Positions 1 through 6,622 of a stretch of DNA of 22,679 nt are shown here, one piece after another (the stretch's first letter is position 1; the number at the start of each line of letters is the position of its first letter). The position numbers were made by a program, and so were the translations under genes. This DNA is from a virus: the IMG/VR virus record IMGVR_UViG_3300048573_000059, positions 1 through 22,679 of that record; one strand, given 5' to 3'. The notes under the pieces are model-generated. The model was not told the DNA's origin. It saw only the letters and a program-made list of their open reading frames with translations, and searched no databases.

Positions 1-2157
1 AACCAACTGTGCACGTGCTTGCGAGTGGAGGGCCTGGACCATCTCATCGAACTCACGCTTGCGCTTATTGTTGAACTTCTTGTATGCATCTTCGTATCGA
101 ATCTTGCCACCCTTATCAGTGATAAGAGTTTCAAGACGGTCAACATCTCGCTGCCATTCTGAGGCAGAAATTGCTCCAGCCATCTGAGTCAAGTTCCAGA
201 ACCATTCTTCTGAGTACATGATTGCAGTTAGCAAGTGGCGAAGTTGCACTTCTTCGTACTTGTCGTACATAGCAAGCAGAACAGCACACTTCCAGACCGA
301 CAACGCTAGGCGCTGGCGTGAAGGCTCAATAGATTCCTTCTCTGGGTGGGCCTCTGCAAAGTTACCCATCTCCCACTTGAACTGATTGAATCGCTCAAGT
401 GCGGCCTGGCTCAAACGAACCGGGCGAGGTGACGGACCACCCTTCTTCTGCCACCACATGACGCTCTCTGACAAGCCCTTCATCATCGCCTCAAGAGTTT
501 CATCTCGGACGTTGACTTCGTACTCATCGGCCTGTTGAATATCTTCAGACTCTTTTGTGCGAGGTGGTGTTGGTGCAGTTACATAGATGAAACGAGCCAA
601 GAATCCCGAACGGAAATACTCGGTCGTTAGCACGTCTGCAGTCTTGCTAGTGATACCCATTAGGTACATGATGAAGTTTGTTTCAGCACGTTCTGTCTGG
701 GTCTTGCCCTTTGCTGAACGGATAGTCACAGGTACGTGGCCATCGTAAAGTTCAGTAAAGCGTTCTGCGGCTGAGGCCATGTAGGTCTTGTTGATAAAGT
801 CCTTGAACATACCCTGAACCTCATCGCGGTGAAGCAATGAAGTCTGCTTGTCTCGCTCACCCAGGATGGCCGTCAAGCCTTCTGGGGTTGCATCCGAACC
901 GATGTCAATCTGGTATCCAGAGAACTTCTCGTACTGGCGCACAGCGCGGAGCATGAGGTTTCTAGAGGTTGACTTACGGGTCAGAGTGGTTTCACCCAAG
1001 ACCATGAACCAAAGGTTCAAGCCCATCTTGCCAAACTTTGGCACAGCATAGCCGACATCAGAGAACACACACGAGAGCAGTGTCCACGCAGATGCGTTCT
1101 GATAGGCAATTGCACCGTCGGTCTTGCTGGTTGCCCAGTCGCGGTAGATGTCGATGAAGTTGCGGTGCTCCATTACGGTCAAGCGCTCGGACTCGGTTAG
1201 GAACTGAGGCTTGATGTTGCTGATTTCGACAGGCTTCTCAATGTCAGTCAAGTCGATTGGCATTGGAGCTGCAACGTCTTCGCGGAATGAACCGCCGGCT
1301 CGCTGAACTTCACGCCACAAGTCACCGTCTGCGTCCAGACGCTTAGGGCGTAGTGGTGAGTGGTACTTGTTGCACTTAGCGTTGCGAACAACAACGAAGA
1401 CTTCTTCTGCGGTGAGACCCTGCTTGTAAAGGGCAATCTCCAACTTCCAAAGAAGCTTAGACATGTCTGCGCTCGCCGAAGGTTCCTCCATGTACAGCCC
1501 GATGATTTCAGGGTTACTCTGAATCTTAGCCATAGTCTTCATGAGGTTAGGCCATGACTCTGGTAGCGCCTCAAGCGACAGTTCGCGGATTGGTTCTACT
1601 TCTACGTCTCCGTAGTGTAACTCTAGGTCTTCAATAGAGTAGATTGCACCATTAGTAGTTGCAGTAACTGGCACGTTCTTGCCTGGCTTGCAGTTCATGG
1701 TGTTAGGGATGCGAAGAAGTTTGGTTGTGTTCCAACCTGATAGGTCGCAACCCTGGTGCTTGTGTGCATAGGCAATCTTCTTTGCAAGCAAAGCTGCAAC
1801 CTGTGGGTCTACTTCTGAATCAAGCATCCAGTACGTGTGCCAGCGGTCATCCGAAGTCTGCACTGAGATAGACGGTTCGACAAGGAAGTTCTCTGGGCCA
1901 CAAGCGTCAGCATCTGCATAGATGACGTGAACGGTCTTAGCGTTCTCCTTGATACGACGTGTCGCATTGAATAGGATTGGTGAATAGTATACGTCTTCAG
2001 TGTTGCGAGCAAGGCAGTAGTTCACCATGTCTTCAGCCTGTGCTGGGTACTCGAAGAACTTCTGCTCGGTCAGTTCACCAGTCGCACCCTTGGTTACGAT
2101 GGTCGCTAGACCTTTGGCATCGCCATAGACGGAGGCTAGAAAATCGCCTGTCTGCAT
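1..2157 (-). CDS. Replication primase/helicase-like protein (N-terminal prim-pol-like, C-terminal ATPase), 3' end outside window
   Basis: The minus-strand frame stays open from ATG at 2157 to the window edge: 719 codons seen, C-terminus missing. SD AAAGGAGG lies 3 nt before the ATG. Residues about 79-110 read IYADADAC then VQTSDDRWHTYW. This acidic DxD plus R-x-H-x-YW pattern is that of primase-polymerase domains of the RepB/AEP type. Around residues 386-395 the segment GETTLTRKST resembles the degenerate Walker A of DUF3987-type phage ATPases, and HRDEVQGMF near 444 fits a Walker B. I infer a protein that primes and unwinds at the phage replication fork. It is the last visible gene of the leftward replication block, behind the tRNAs. 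The DUF3987-like assignment is moderately sure; the exact enzymatic activity is not proven. Confidence 0.75.
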   Translation of the reverse strand, partial: MQTGDFLASVYGDAKGLATIVTKGATGELTEQKFFEYPAQAEDMVNYCLARNTEDVYYSPILFNATRRIKENAKTVHVIYADADACGPENFLVEPSISVQTSDDRWHTYWMLDSEVDPQVAALLAKKIAYAHKHQGCDLSGWNTTKLLRIPNTMNCKPGKNVPVTATTNGAIYSIEDLELHYGDVEVEPIRELSLEALPESWPNLMKTMAKIQSNPEIIGLYMEEPSASADMSKLLWKLEIALYKQGLTAEEVFVVVRNAKCNKYHSPLRPKRLDADGDLWREVQRAGGSFREDVAAPMPIDLTDIEKPVEISNIKPQFLTESERLTVMEHRNFIDIYRDWATSKTDGAIAYQNASAWTLLSCVFSDVGYAVPKFGKMGLNLWFMVLGETTLTRKSTSRNLMLRAVRQYEKFSGYQIDIGSDATPEGLTAILGERDKQTSLLHRDEVQGMFKDFINKTYMASAAERFTELYDGHVPVTIRSAKGKTQTERAETNFIMYLMGITSKTADVLTTEYFRSGFLARFIYVTAPTPPRTKESEDIQQADEYEVNVRDETLEAMMKGLSESVMWWQKKGGPSPRPVRLSQAALERFNQFKWEMGNFAEAHPEKESIEPSRQRLALSVWKCAVLLAMYDKYEEVQLRHLLTAIMYSEEWFWNLTQMAGAISASEWQRDVDRLETLITDKGGKIRYEDAYKKFNNKRKREFDEMVQALHSQARAQLV

Positions 2158-2189
2158 ATATCCTCCTTTGATTGATTATTTACTCTCCG

Positions 2190-2260
2190 CAGATTCTGAA
2201 GGAGTCGAACCTTCGCTAACGGTGTTGGAGACCGTTGTGCTACCGTAACACTTAGAACCC
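2190..2260 (-). tRNA. tRNA-Trp (anticodon CCA)
   Basis: A cloverleaf can be drawn on the minus strand. The acceptor is GGGTTCT/AGAATCT (two G-U pairs), the D-stem GTGT/GCAC, and the anticodon stem ACGGT/ACCGT. The anticodon loop CTCCAAC gives anticodon CCA, and the T-arm is GAAGG-TTCGACT-CCTTC. Discriminator base is G and CCA is not encoded. It is the last of three tRNAs in the leftward array and lies just upstream of the primase gene, so it is probably cut from that transcript. Trp has a single codon, so this gene adds dosage or a backup for host tRNA loss rather than new decoding. Confidence 0.88.
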
Positions 2261-2376
2261 TTTTGTACCAGCCGCTACCACTACTATCACTCTGGCTCGA
2301 TGGGTGTCCCGCCTCCTATTTTCATAGGCCATTACTTTGCAGTAAAAGGGCTTCCACTAGGGAAGGTAGTGCGCCG
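2261..2376 (-). ncRNA. Structured spacer RNA between tRNA-Thr and tRNA-Trp
   Basis: This 116-nt gap holds no ORF I support, but it is rich in hairpins on the minus strand. Reading 5' to 3' they are CACTA-(CCTTCCC)-TAGTG at 2371-2355, TTACT-(GCAA)-AGTAA at 2345-2332, CCTAT-(GAAA)-ATAGG at 2328-2315, and a looser AGCC/GGCT pairing near the 3' end. Two of the loops are GNRA tetraloops. Normal 3' processing of tRNA-Thr and 5' processing of tRNA-Trp would release it as a discrete RNA. No T-loop is present, so it is not a tRNA. Function unknown. Confidence 0.4.
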
Positions 2377-2449
2377 AGCCCCAAGCAGGAATTGAACCCG
2401 CGACATCCATATTACAAGTATGGCGCTCTACCAACTGAGCTATTGAGGC
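2377..2449 (-). tRNA. tRNA-Thr (anticodon TGT)
   Basis: The minus-strand cloverleaf is clear. The acceptor is GCCTCAA/TTGGGGC with one G-U pair, the D-stem GCTC/GAGC, and the anticodon stem CCATA/TATGG. The anticodon loop CTTGTAA gives anticodon TGT, which reads ACA and possibly other ACN codons. The T-arm is GCGGG-TTCAATT-CCTGC. Discriminator is T and CCA is not encoded. It sits between tRNA-Asn and the structured spacer RNA. The ~115 nt on its 5' side (2450-2563) contain only a weak CCTAGC/GCTAGG pairing. Confidence 0.92.
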
Positions 2450-2563
2450 AAAATGGCAGGCCCTGCAGAGCCCACCCAGTAACAACTAACATCCTAGCAC
2501 CAGACATGAAAGTACAGGCGGGGGTTAGTTTACGCTAGGCTCACTGACCGTTGTTACTGTTTG

Positions 2564-2635
2564 CTGCCCCCGCTGGACTCGAACCAGCAACCTTGAAGTT
2601 AACAGCTTCCTGCTCTGCCATTGAGCTAGGGGGCA
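2564..2635 (-). tRNA. tRNA-Asn (anticodon GTT)
   Basis: The minus-strand cloverleaf has acceptor TGCCCCC/GGGGGCA, D-stem GCTC/GAGC, and an anticodon loop CTGTTAA giving anticodon GTT. The T-arm is GCTGG-TTCGAGT-CCAGC. The discriminator G and the 5' T are typical of bacterial tRNA-Asn. The anticodon stem GGAAG/CTTCA has one outer mismatch. CCA is not encoded. It is first in the three-tRNA array, about 60 nt downstream of the tRNA-like element at 2697-2772. Confidence 0.9.
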
Positions 2636-2696
2636 TTAGGTGAAAGAGTCCCGTGCTAGGGTACATATCTGCCCAGCGGTCTTGCGGTTCTTTCGT

Positions 2697-2772
2697 GTCC
2701 CGACCTGGAATCGAACCAGAGTTATACGCACAAAGGAGGGAGAGATAGAAAGCGTATAGCACCAGCGGGGAC
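2697..2772 (-). ncRNA. Aberrant tRNA-like RNA with anti-Shine-Dalgarno loop
   Basis: This 76-nt minus-strand element ends like a tRNA. Its T-arm is TCTGG-TTCGATT-CCAGG, and GTCCC at the 5' end pairs with GGGAC at the 3' end, although the inner acceptor positions mispair (C-C, G-U). No D-arm can be drawn. In place of the anticodon arm there is one long hairpin, TATACGC/GCGTATA, with a 22-nt pyrimidine loop containing CCCTCCTTTG. That loop includes CCTCCTTT, the known bacterial 16S rRNA 3'-tail (anti-SD) sequence. It could be a degenerate tRNA or a processing signal with a regulatory loop. It lies 46 nt after the stop of the SSB gene. Confidence 0.5.
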
Positions 2773-2775
2773 TTG

Positions 2776-2800
2776 TGAGACAGTTTTAAGTCATGTCTCA
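2776..2800 (-). terminator. Hairpin after the SSB gene (weak terminator or 3' stabiliser)
   Basis: A 7-bp perfect inverted repeat, TGAGACA and TGTCTCA around an 11-nt loop, begins 18 nt downstream of the SSB stop on the minus strand. There is no T-run after it, so it is a poor rho-independent terminator. It may instead protect the mRNA 3' end or help present the adjacent tRNA-like element. Confidence 0.35.
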
Positions 2801-2818
2801 GGACTGCCCATTTAGGTA

Positions 2819-3289
2819 TTACCAGACATCGCCAACTGGCTTTGCGCCTGAAGCTGCAAGCAATGAAGCTGCGCCTGAAGTTGGCTTATCAAAGCCGCCT
2901 ACCTCGTTGCGAGGCTTACCCTCCATGTCGGTTCCGACCTTGACGCGAACGCCAATAGCCTTGCCGGCAAGTTCATCTGGAGTCGGAACCGTGAATGAAC
3001 CAACAGTCATGTCAATACCAAGAGCTGCAAAGAATGCCTTGGTCTTCCAGAAGTCCTTGGCTACGTACAGTGGCACGTAACTGAAGACGCGGCGGTTCTC
3101 AACGCCTGGGCCTGATAGTCGGAACTGAATGTTGAAGCGTGGCTTACCGGCGTTCTCGCCTGAACGAACTTCCTCTGACTTTACATCAAAGATTGTTGCG
3201 TTGTATGAGCCCTCCGGTACTGGCGTGTAGTCTCCGCCGGTAGTTGAGTCGAGTGCATCCTGAGTGATGTTTAGTTTAATTGCTGACAT
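2819..3289 (-). CDS. DUF669-like single-stranded DNA-binding protein
   Basis: 156 residues. The pattern of an N-terminal VPEGSYNATI, then FNIQFRLSGPG, RRVFSYVPL and a C-terminal VRVKVGTDMEGKPRNEVGGF resembles the DUF669 family of phage OB-fold ssDNA-binding proteins. These are known to sit beside Sak4-type recombinases. It would coat ssDNA at the fork and assist recombination. SD GGAGG precedes the ATG by 9 nt. The start lies just past the stop of the 70-residue gene, and the Sak4-like ATPase is one gene further upstream in the same operon. The Ala/Gly-rich tail (about 138-156) is probably disordered. The family call is by pattern only. Confidence 0.7.
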   Translation of the reverse strand: MSAIKLNITQDALDSTTGGDYTPVPEGSYNATIFDVKSEEVRSGENAGKPRFNIQFRLSGPGVENRRVFSYVPLYVAKDFWKTKAFFAALGIDMTVGSFTVPTPDELAGKAIGVRVKVGTDMEGKPRNEVGGFDKPTSGAASLLAASGAKPVGDVW

Positions 3290-3290
3290 A

Positions 3291-3503
3291 TTACTTTACC
3301 TCCTGTTGTGCTGCCTCTAGGGCTTCTTTGATTTCTGCGTGAATCTCTGCGAGAACACGCTCTGCGTTACGCTGTGCGTCGAAAGCTGCGTTGGTTACCT
3401 TGCTTGCCAACTCGATTTCAATGTGCGCCTGTAGTAGTGCTGGCGCGATTTCCTCTGGTGAACGGTGCACCTTCTTTGGTTCTGACTTATTCTTCTTAGC
3501 CAT
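3291..3503 (-). CDS. Small charged helical protein between Sak4-like ATPase and SSB
   Basis: 70 residues, not recognised. A basic N-terminus (AKKNKSEPKKVHR) is followed by a long predicted helix from about residue 17 to the end, rich in Ala/Glu (IEIELASKV, then AEIHAEIKEALEAAQQ). The helix could form a coiled coil. It starts inside the stop of the ATPase gene (TAATG overlap) with SD GGAGG, so it is probably translated by coupling. Its place between recombinase and SSB suggests an accessory of that pair; this is inference. Confidence 0.75.
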   Translation of the reverse strand: MAKKNKSEPKKVHRSPEEIAPALLQAHIEIELASKVTNAAFDAQRNAERVLAEIHAEIKEALEAAQQEVK

Positions 3504-4237
3504 TACTTGCCTCCTTTGCTGATAATGTCCATGATTGATTTCATAGACGGGTCATAGATTTTCGCCGGCAGTCCGAAGCGGTTCTTCGTAACCAGTCGGT
3601 CTGACTGGCCAACGATTAGCACTCGCTGTGGCGGGCCATCCTCCTGTGCCTCGATGGTCATGTAACCAACGATGTCTGGAATAGATGGCAGGGTTGACTT
3701 GAACGAACCAGGAAGCATCGCAGTGGTCTTGATTGCACCGCTGTTTTCATCCTTGTCGTCAAGTGCGTGTGCAATAAGGATGCTCACGAATGGTGCGGTG
3801 TGGAACGTGCGGAAGATTTCATTCGCCCAGTTCTTTAGGTCGCCCCACTTGCCGAACTTGTTGCCCTTGTTCTCTGGCTTCTCACCGAAGAACTTCTCAG
3901 CACGGTCCATGACAACGCCAATGGTGTCGATGATAACCGTCTTGTACTTGTGGTCGCCACCGATTAGCCAGTCGTACACGGCCTGGAACTGTTCGTGCTT
4001 TTCAATCTGGATTACATCCACGGTCTTGAAGTCACGAGCGATAGCAGATGAACCACCCTCAACGTCAATCAGTAGAACTGGGCCAAACTCTGCAACCTCT
4101 GAGATAGAAGCTGCAAGCCAAGTCTTACCGCGACCTGCGTCACCGTAGAACAGCATTGACTTTGGTTTGTTCAGTGTTTCTGCCTTGTGAATCAGCTTTA
4201 GGAATGCTGGCTCAGGGGCCTTTGTTGCTTCAGTCAT
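3503..4237 (-). CDS. Sak4-like RecA-fold recombination ATPase
   Basis: 244 residues. Walker A is GDAGRGKT at residues 32-39. VLLIDVEGG near 55-62 and TVIIDTIGVV near 99-108 supply the acidic strand of a RecA-type core, and ILIAHALDD follows near 151-159. Size and motif order match the Sak4/AAA_24 phage ATPases, which promote single-strand annealing and recombination-dependent replication together with a phage SSB. It starts the SSB operon at an ATG with a strong SD, AAGGAGG, and an extended -10 promoter just upstream. The nuclease gene sits 82 nt upstream. Together these form an exonuclease/recombinase/SSB set. Confidence 0.82.
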   Translation of the reverse strand: MTEATKAPEPAFLKLIHKAETLNKPKSMLFYGDAGRGKTWLAASISEVAEFGPVLLIDVEGGSSAIARDFKTVDVIQIEKHEQFQAVYDWLIGGDHKYKTVIIDTIGVVMDRAEKFFGEKPENKGNKFGKWGDLKNWANEIFRTFHTAPFVSILIAHALDDKDENSGAIKTTAMLPGSFKSTLPSIPDIVGYMTIEAQEDGPPQRVLIVGQSDRLVTKNRFGLPAKIYDPSMKSIMDIISKGGK

Positions 4238-4265
4238 TTGTTTCCTCCTTGTTTCTGGTTTGTAC

Positions 4266-4294
4266 AGTATAACACATATGATTCAAGAAATCTA
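4266..4294 (-). promoter_or_regulatory. Leftward extended -10 promoter for the recombination operon
   Basis: The -10 element TATACT (4271-4266) is preceded by TGT, an extended -10. The hexamer at the -35 position, 17 bp upstream (TAGATT), is poor. The predicted start is about 22-25 nt before the SD of the Sak4-like gene. It lies in the only gap in this part of the arm. Confidence 0.55.
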
Positions 4295-4318
4295 GTAGCG
4301 ACCTCTATCGGCGTGTCG

Positions 4319-4990
4319 TTATATACCTATAGAGCATTTGTAGCAATCAGGGTGTGGCGCATATGATTCTGGGTGAGCGCCATCTTGCAGCTCGGACCAA
4401 AGCGTTTCAAGCCTGTTCCAAAGTTGCAACGCGAACTCTTCATCGTAGTCTACGCTGAAAGTCCAGATGTCGTTTTCGTAAGTTCCGTCGCGGTTGATAA
4501 ATACTAAAGTAACTTTATCAATCTTGGTTCCGCCTTGGTTCAATCCCCAAGCGTAGAGTTGCGCTTGGCCGATGTACTTACGAAGCGTATACTCTGATGC
4601 TGAGTCGTGCTTTAATCCTGCCACAAAGTTCTGCAGCTTTTTAATCTTGGTGCGTGATGTAGTCTTCCAGTCTATGAGGTGCTGACTACCAGGGAGAACC
4701 AAATCAGGTTTGCTAGAAATAGTGCCATAGCCGTCAAGAACGCCAAGTCTGATTTTCTGCTCGACAATAGCACCATCGAGAAGAACATCCCCGCTATCGG
4801 CAATAGCACGCTCAATAAATCCGTGAATAGCTGTACCAATCTTGCCTCCCATCCAGTACTTTTGTACTTCTTGTTCTGTACGCACAAGCGCGTGAGCCAG
4901 ATGCCTAGTACAAGGGTCAGATATCTGTGATGCTCCAACCTTGTGCTGCTTATCTCGTTCTGATTCCTGAAGGAACAAACCAACAGTCAT
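4319..4990 (-). CDS. PD-(D/E)XK nuclease, Cas4/RecB-like exonuclease
   Basis: 223 residues from the ATG at 4990. A longer in-frame start at 5041 has no SD and overlaps the WhiB gene by 35 nt. Motifs, numbered from 4990: GTAIHGF with the conserved His (about 56), KPDLVL with Asp near 96, LIDWKTT (Asp 107, Lys 109) as the catalytic D-x-K, and YIGQAQLYAWG as the downstream Gln motif. One Cys near the N-terminus (SDPCTRH) and a CYKC pair at the extreme C-terminus recall the iron-sulfur ligands of Cas4. Only three are present, so the cluster may be absent. It probably resects DNA ends for the Sak4-like ATPase. Confidence 0.8.
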   Translation of the reverse strand: MTVGLFLQESERDKQHKVGASQISDPCTRHLAHALVRTEQEVQKYWMGGKIGTAIHGFIERAIADSGDVLLDGAIVEQKIRLGVLDGYGTISSKPDLVLPGSQHLIDWKTTSRTKIKKLQNFVAGLKHDSASEYTLRKYIGQAQLYAWGLNQGGTKIDKVTLVFINRDGTYENDIWTFSVDYDEEFALQLWNRLETLWSELQDGAHPESYAPHPDCYKCSIGI

Positions 4991-5006
4991 CTCTTTTACT
5001 TGCGTA

Positions 5007-5525
5007 TCACTCAAACTCAAATAAAACACTCTCCTCTCCATCCATTACAACGCCACCCCAGATTCCTGCATTCACATTATCTGCGATGGCATAGTCGTAA
5101 CACGCCTTTATGATAGGGCAACCATAGCATAGTTCTTCGGCTTCGTCAATAGACACTAAGATTGTATGGTCTGCGTATATCTCCGGCTTGTTTAGGCAGG
5201 GTGTTTCGTTCTCACGAAGTCCGGCCTTGAGTGCCTCCCACAATGGAAGCGCAGCTTCAGATATCTGCACGGACTCAGACAACTCAAAGACCTGAATCTT
5301 TTCCTTCTTTGTCCGGGCTACGCCGTTGTTCTGTATCTTCTTTTCCTGATACTTCATCTTGGCGTATTCTTTACGGCACTGTCGGCAGACACGAGCGTTA
5401 TCAAGTGGGCGAATAAAAGTATTCTCCTCGGTGAACTCGTGTCCCTTAGAACAGTGCGTTCCCCTGGCTCTCTTCTTACCCCACGGATTATTCTTATCCG
5501 CTTGTTCCCACTGGTATTCGCTCAT
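5007..5525 (-). CDS. WhiB-family regulator fused to an N-terminal zinc finger
   Basis: 172 residues. The C-terminal half is WhiB-like: Cys110, Cys133, Cys136 and Cys142 (C-x22-C-x2-C-x5-C), with NAGIWGG at 152-158, the family turn that follows the cluster. WhiB proteins hold a 4Fe-4S cluster and bind the housekeeping sigma factor to alter transcription. The N-terminal half carries C25-x3-H29 and C47-x2-C50 in a GHEFTEENT context, a zinc-finger pattern seen in actinophage HNH-type proteins, followed by a basic linker (about 51-77). The start has SD AAGGAG. It is probably the main regulator in this arm; both domains in one chain is unusual. Confidence 0.85.
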   Translation of the reverse strand: MSEYQWEQADKNNPWGKKRARGTHCSKGHEFTEENTFIRPLDNARVCRQCRKEYAKMKYQEKKIQNNGVARTKKEKIQVFELSESVQISEAALPLWEALKAGLRENETPCLNKPEIYADHTILVSIDEAEELCYGCPIIKACYDYAIADNVNAGIWGGVVMDGEESVLFEFE

Positions 5526-5554
5526 CTGTCTCCTTATGGCAGTCGCACTGGCAA

Positions 5555-5860
5555 CTATAGTTCGGTATCGTCTTCAGGCATATCGTATGGTGGCCCGTCA
5601 TGCACCAGCCCAGTATCGTCATGCAACTCCTCAATCGGGTCGTAAACTAAACTATGAATCTTAGTGGCAACCTCAAGCGGGTCAAGGTCTTCGCTCTCCA
5701 ACAAGTCCTTGATAAGGTTGATTCTATCACGAGCCTCGGACATTAGGATTTCTTCTACCCAGGCTTCTGGTGAAACTGCTTCGTCACCGCTGTAGCGAAT
5801 AAGGTTTGTCTTCTCTTGTCGCCACTCTAGGTAGTCGTTGATAGTGTCTGCGTTAATCAT
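5555..5860 (-). CDS. Hypothetical acidic protein (101 aa)
   Basis: Not recognised. It is acidic and probably helical throughout (DYLEWRQEK, then EEILMSEARDRINLIKDLLES), ending in an Asp/Glu-rich tail. The ATG overlaps the TGA of the upstream gene (ATGA) and has SD GAGGAG. It lies 29 nt before the WhiB gene in the same operon. No cysteines or membrane segment. Confidence 0.75.
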   Translation of the reverse strand: MINADTINDYLEWRQEKTNLIRYSGDEAVSPEAWVEEILMSEARDRINLIKDLLESEDLDPLEVATKIHSLVYDPIEELHDDTGLVHDGPPYDMPEDDTEL

Positions 5861-6279
5861 TGCTCTCCTCTTCTGGCTGTGGATAGTTCTCTTGTAGCCA
5901 CTGCTCGTTCATCTTGCTCATCTAACTTCAGCTCCTTCTTTACCCATTCCCAGAAGTCGTCATAGTCGATGTCTTCGTAGTCTTGCATTAGTTCATAGTT
6001 CTGTTGGTTGCGTACCCGCATCCGCTCAATCAAGTCGTCATAGTGCCACTCGCAACGGAAGCGTTGGACTACCTTATCTTGGCATCCTTCTTCCTTACAG
6101 AACTTAGCCCGCTCTTGCTTCGCTTCTTTGTTGATTGCGCGAAGTCTAGCGATACCATCCACTGTGCCAGTTCTCATTACCCTGGCTTGGTGCATTCGGC
6201 AGTACTCATAAAGTCGCCAGCTCTGGTTCTTGCAGTCATTTACAGAGCATGGTGGCTTAGGTGTTTTTAATCTCGGCAT
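5857..6279 (-). CDS. Putative zinc-binding protein with two C/H clusters (140 aa)
   Basis: Two similar knuckles are visible: CSVNDCKNQSWRLYEYCRMH near residues 11-30 and CKEEGC, then FRCEWH, near 66-86. Each has the form C-x4-C ... C-x2/3-H. The arrangement suggests two treble-clef or HNH-like zinc sites, but no HNH catalytic signature can be read. The ATG at 6279 was preferred to 6285 because AAGGAG then lies at normal distance (7 nt). The start overlaps the previous gene by 23 nt and the stop overlaps the next. Role unknown, possibly nucleic-acid binding. Confidence 0.72.
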   Translation of the reverse strand: MPRLKTPKPPCSVNDCKNQSWRLYEYCRMHQARVMRTGTVDGIARLRAINKEAKQERAKFCKEEGCQDKVVQRFRCEWHYDDLIERMRVRNQQNYELMQDYEDIDYDDFWEWVKKELKLDEQDERAVATRELSTARRGEQ

Positions 6280-6436
6280 TCTCATACTCCTTAATCAAAT
6301 CCTGAACTTGCTTGACTGGCTTCTTGATTGCCTTTAGTTGCTTTACGAGTTCAATACGCTGTTCTATCCGAATAGTCTCTCTCATCATCGCATAGTGCTT
6401 CTGCATCTGATTGTAGATTGGTGTCTCATTAGTCAT
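6257..6436 (-). CDS. Hypothetical helical protein (59 aa)
   Basis: Starts at ATG 6436, overlapping the end of the Cys-rich gene by 8 nt. A longer reading frame upstream would overlap that gene much more. The protein is mostly predicted helix with basic patches (RIEQRIELVKQLKAIKKPVK) and no recognisable domain. It is translated in the same operon as the zinc-binding protein downstream. Confidence 0.6.
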   Translation of the reverse strand: MTNETPIYNQMQKHYAMMRETIRIEQRIELVKQLKAIKKPVKQVQDLIKEYENAEIKNT

Positions 6437-6620
6437 GTTGGCTATCCTTCCAGTTGTCGTAGTCGCTGTCGCAACGGCAGTTGCACTGCAAACCACAGCT
6501 GTCGCAGTAGTGCTTCTCGCATCGGCATTCGATGTTTTGCTCTTCGTCTGGCTCTATACATTCATCTGCCTCGCAGCAATCGTGTTCTGGTTGATTAATT
6601 GGTCCATCAATAAGCGACAT
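6429..6620 (-). CDS. Cys-rich acidic mini-protein (63 aa)
   Basis: Contains 11 cysteines in 63 residues: CC and C in the first third, then C-x-C, C-x2-C and C-x-C-x-C between residues about 32 and 49. This is dense enough for one or two metal sites. N- and C-terminal ends are acidic. ATG has SD AAGGAG at 5 nt and follows the helicase stop directly. It is not a known zinc ribbon I can name, and a metallothionein-like role is only a guess. Confidence 0.68.
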   Translation of the reverse strand: MSLIDGPINQPEHDCCEADECIEPDEEQNIECRCEKHYCDSCGLQCNCRCDSDYDNWKDSQHD

Positions 6621-6622
6621 TA

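Noticed and set aside
2263-2538. Rightward 91-codon ORF
   Set aside because: It runs antisense over tRNA-Thr and the structured spacer; no SD and no protein-like composition.
2690-2775. Ordinary tRNA with an intron in the anticodon loop
   Set aside because: No D-arm can be drawn and the total length is only 76 nt, so an intron added to a full tRNA does not fit.
3672-4148. Rightward 158-codon ORF
   Set aside because: It is a shadow of the Sak4-like gene, which has clear Walker motifs and an SD.
4271-4285. Shared 12-mer ACACATATGATT at 4273 and about 11876 as a phage operator
   Set aside because: Only two copies, on AT-rich backgrounds; a coincidence cannot be excluded and no dyad symmetry beyond CATATG is present.
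5878-5886. Further DnaA-like box (one mismatch)
   Set aside because: It lies in coding sequence, is not paired with another box, and its surroundings are not AT-rich.
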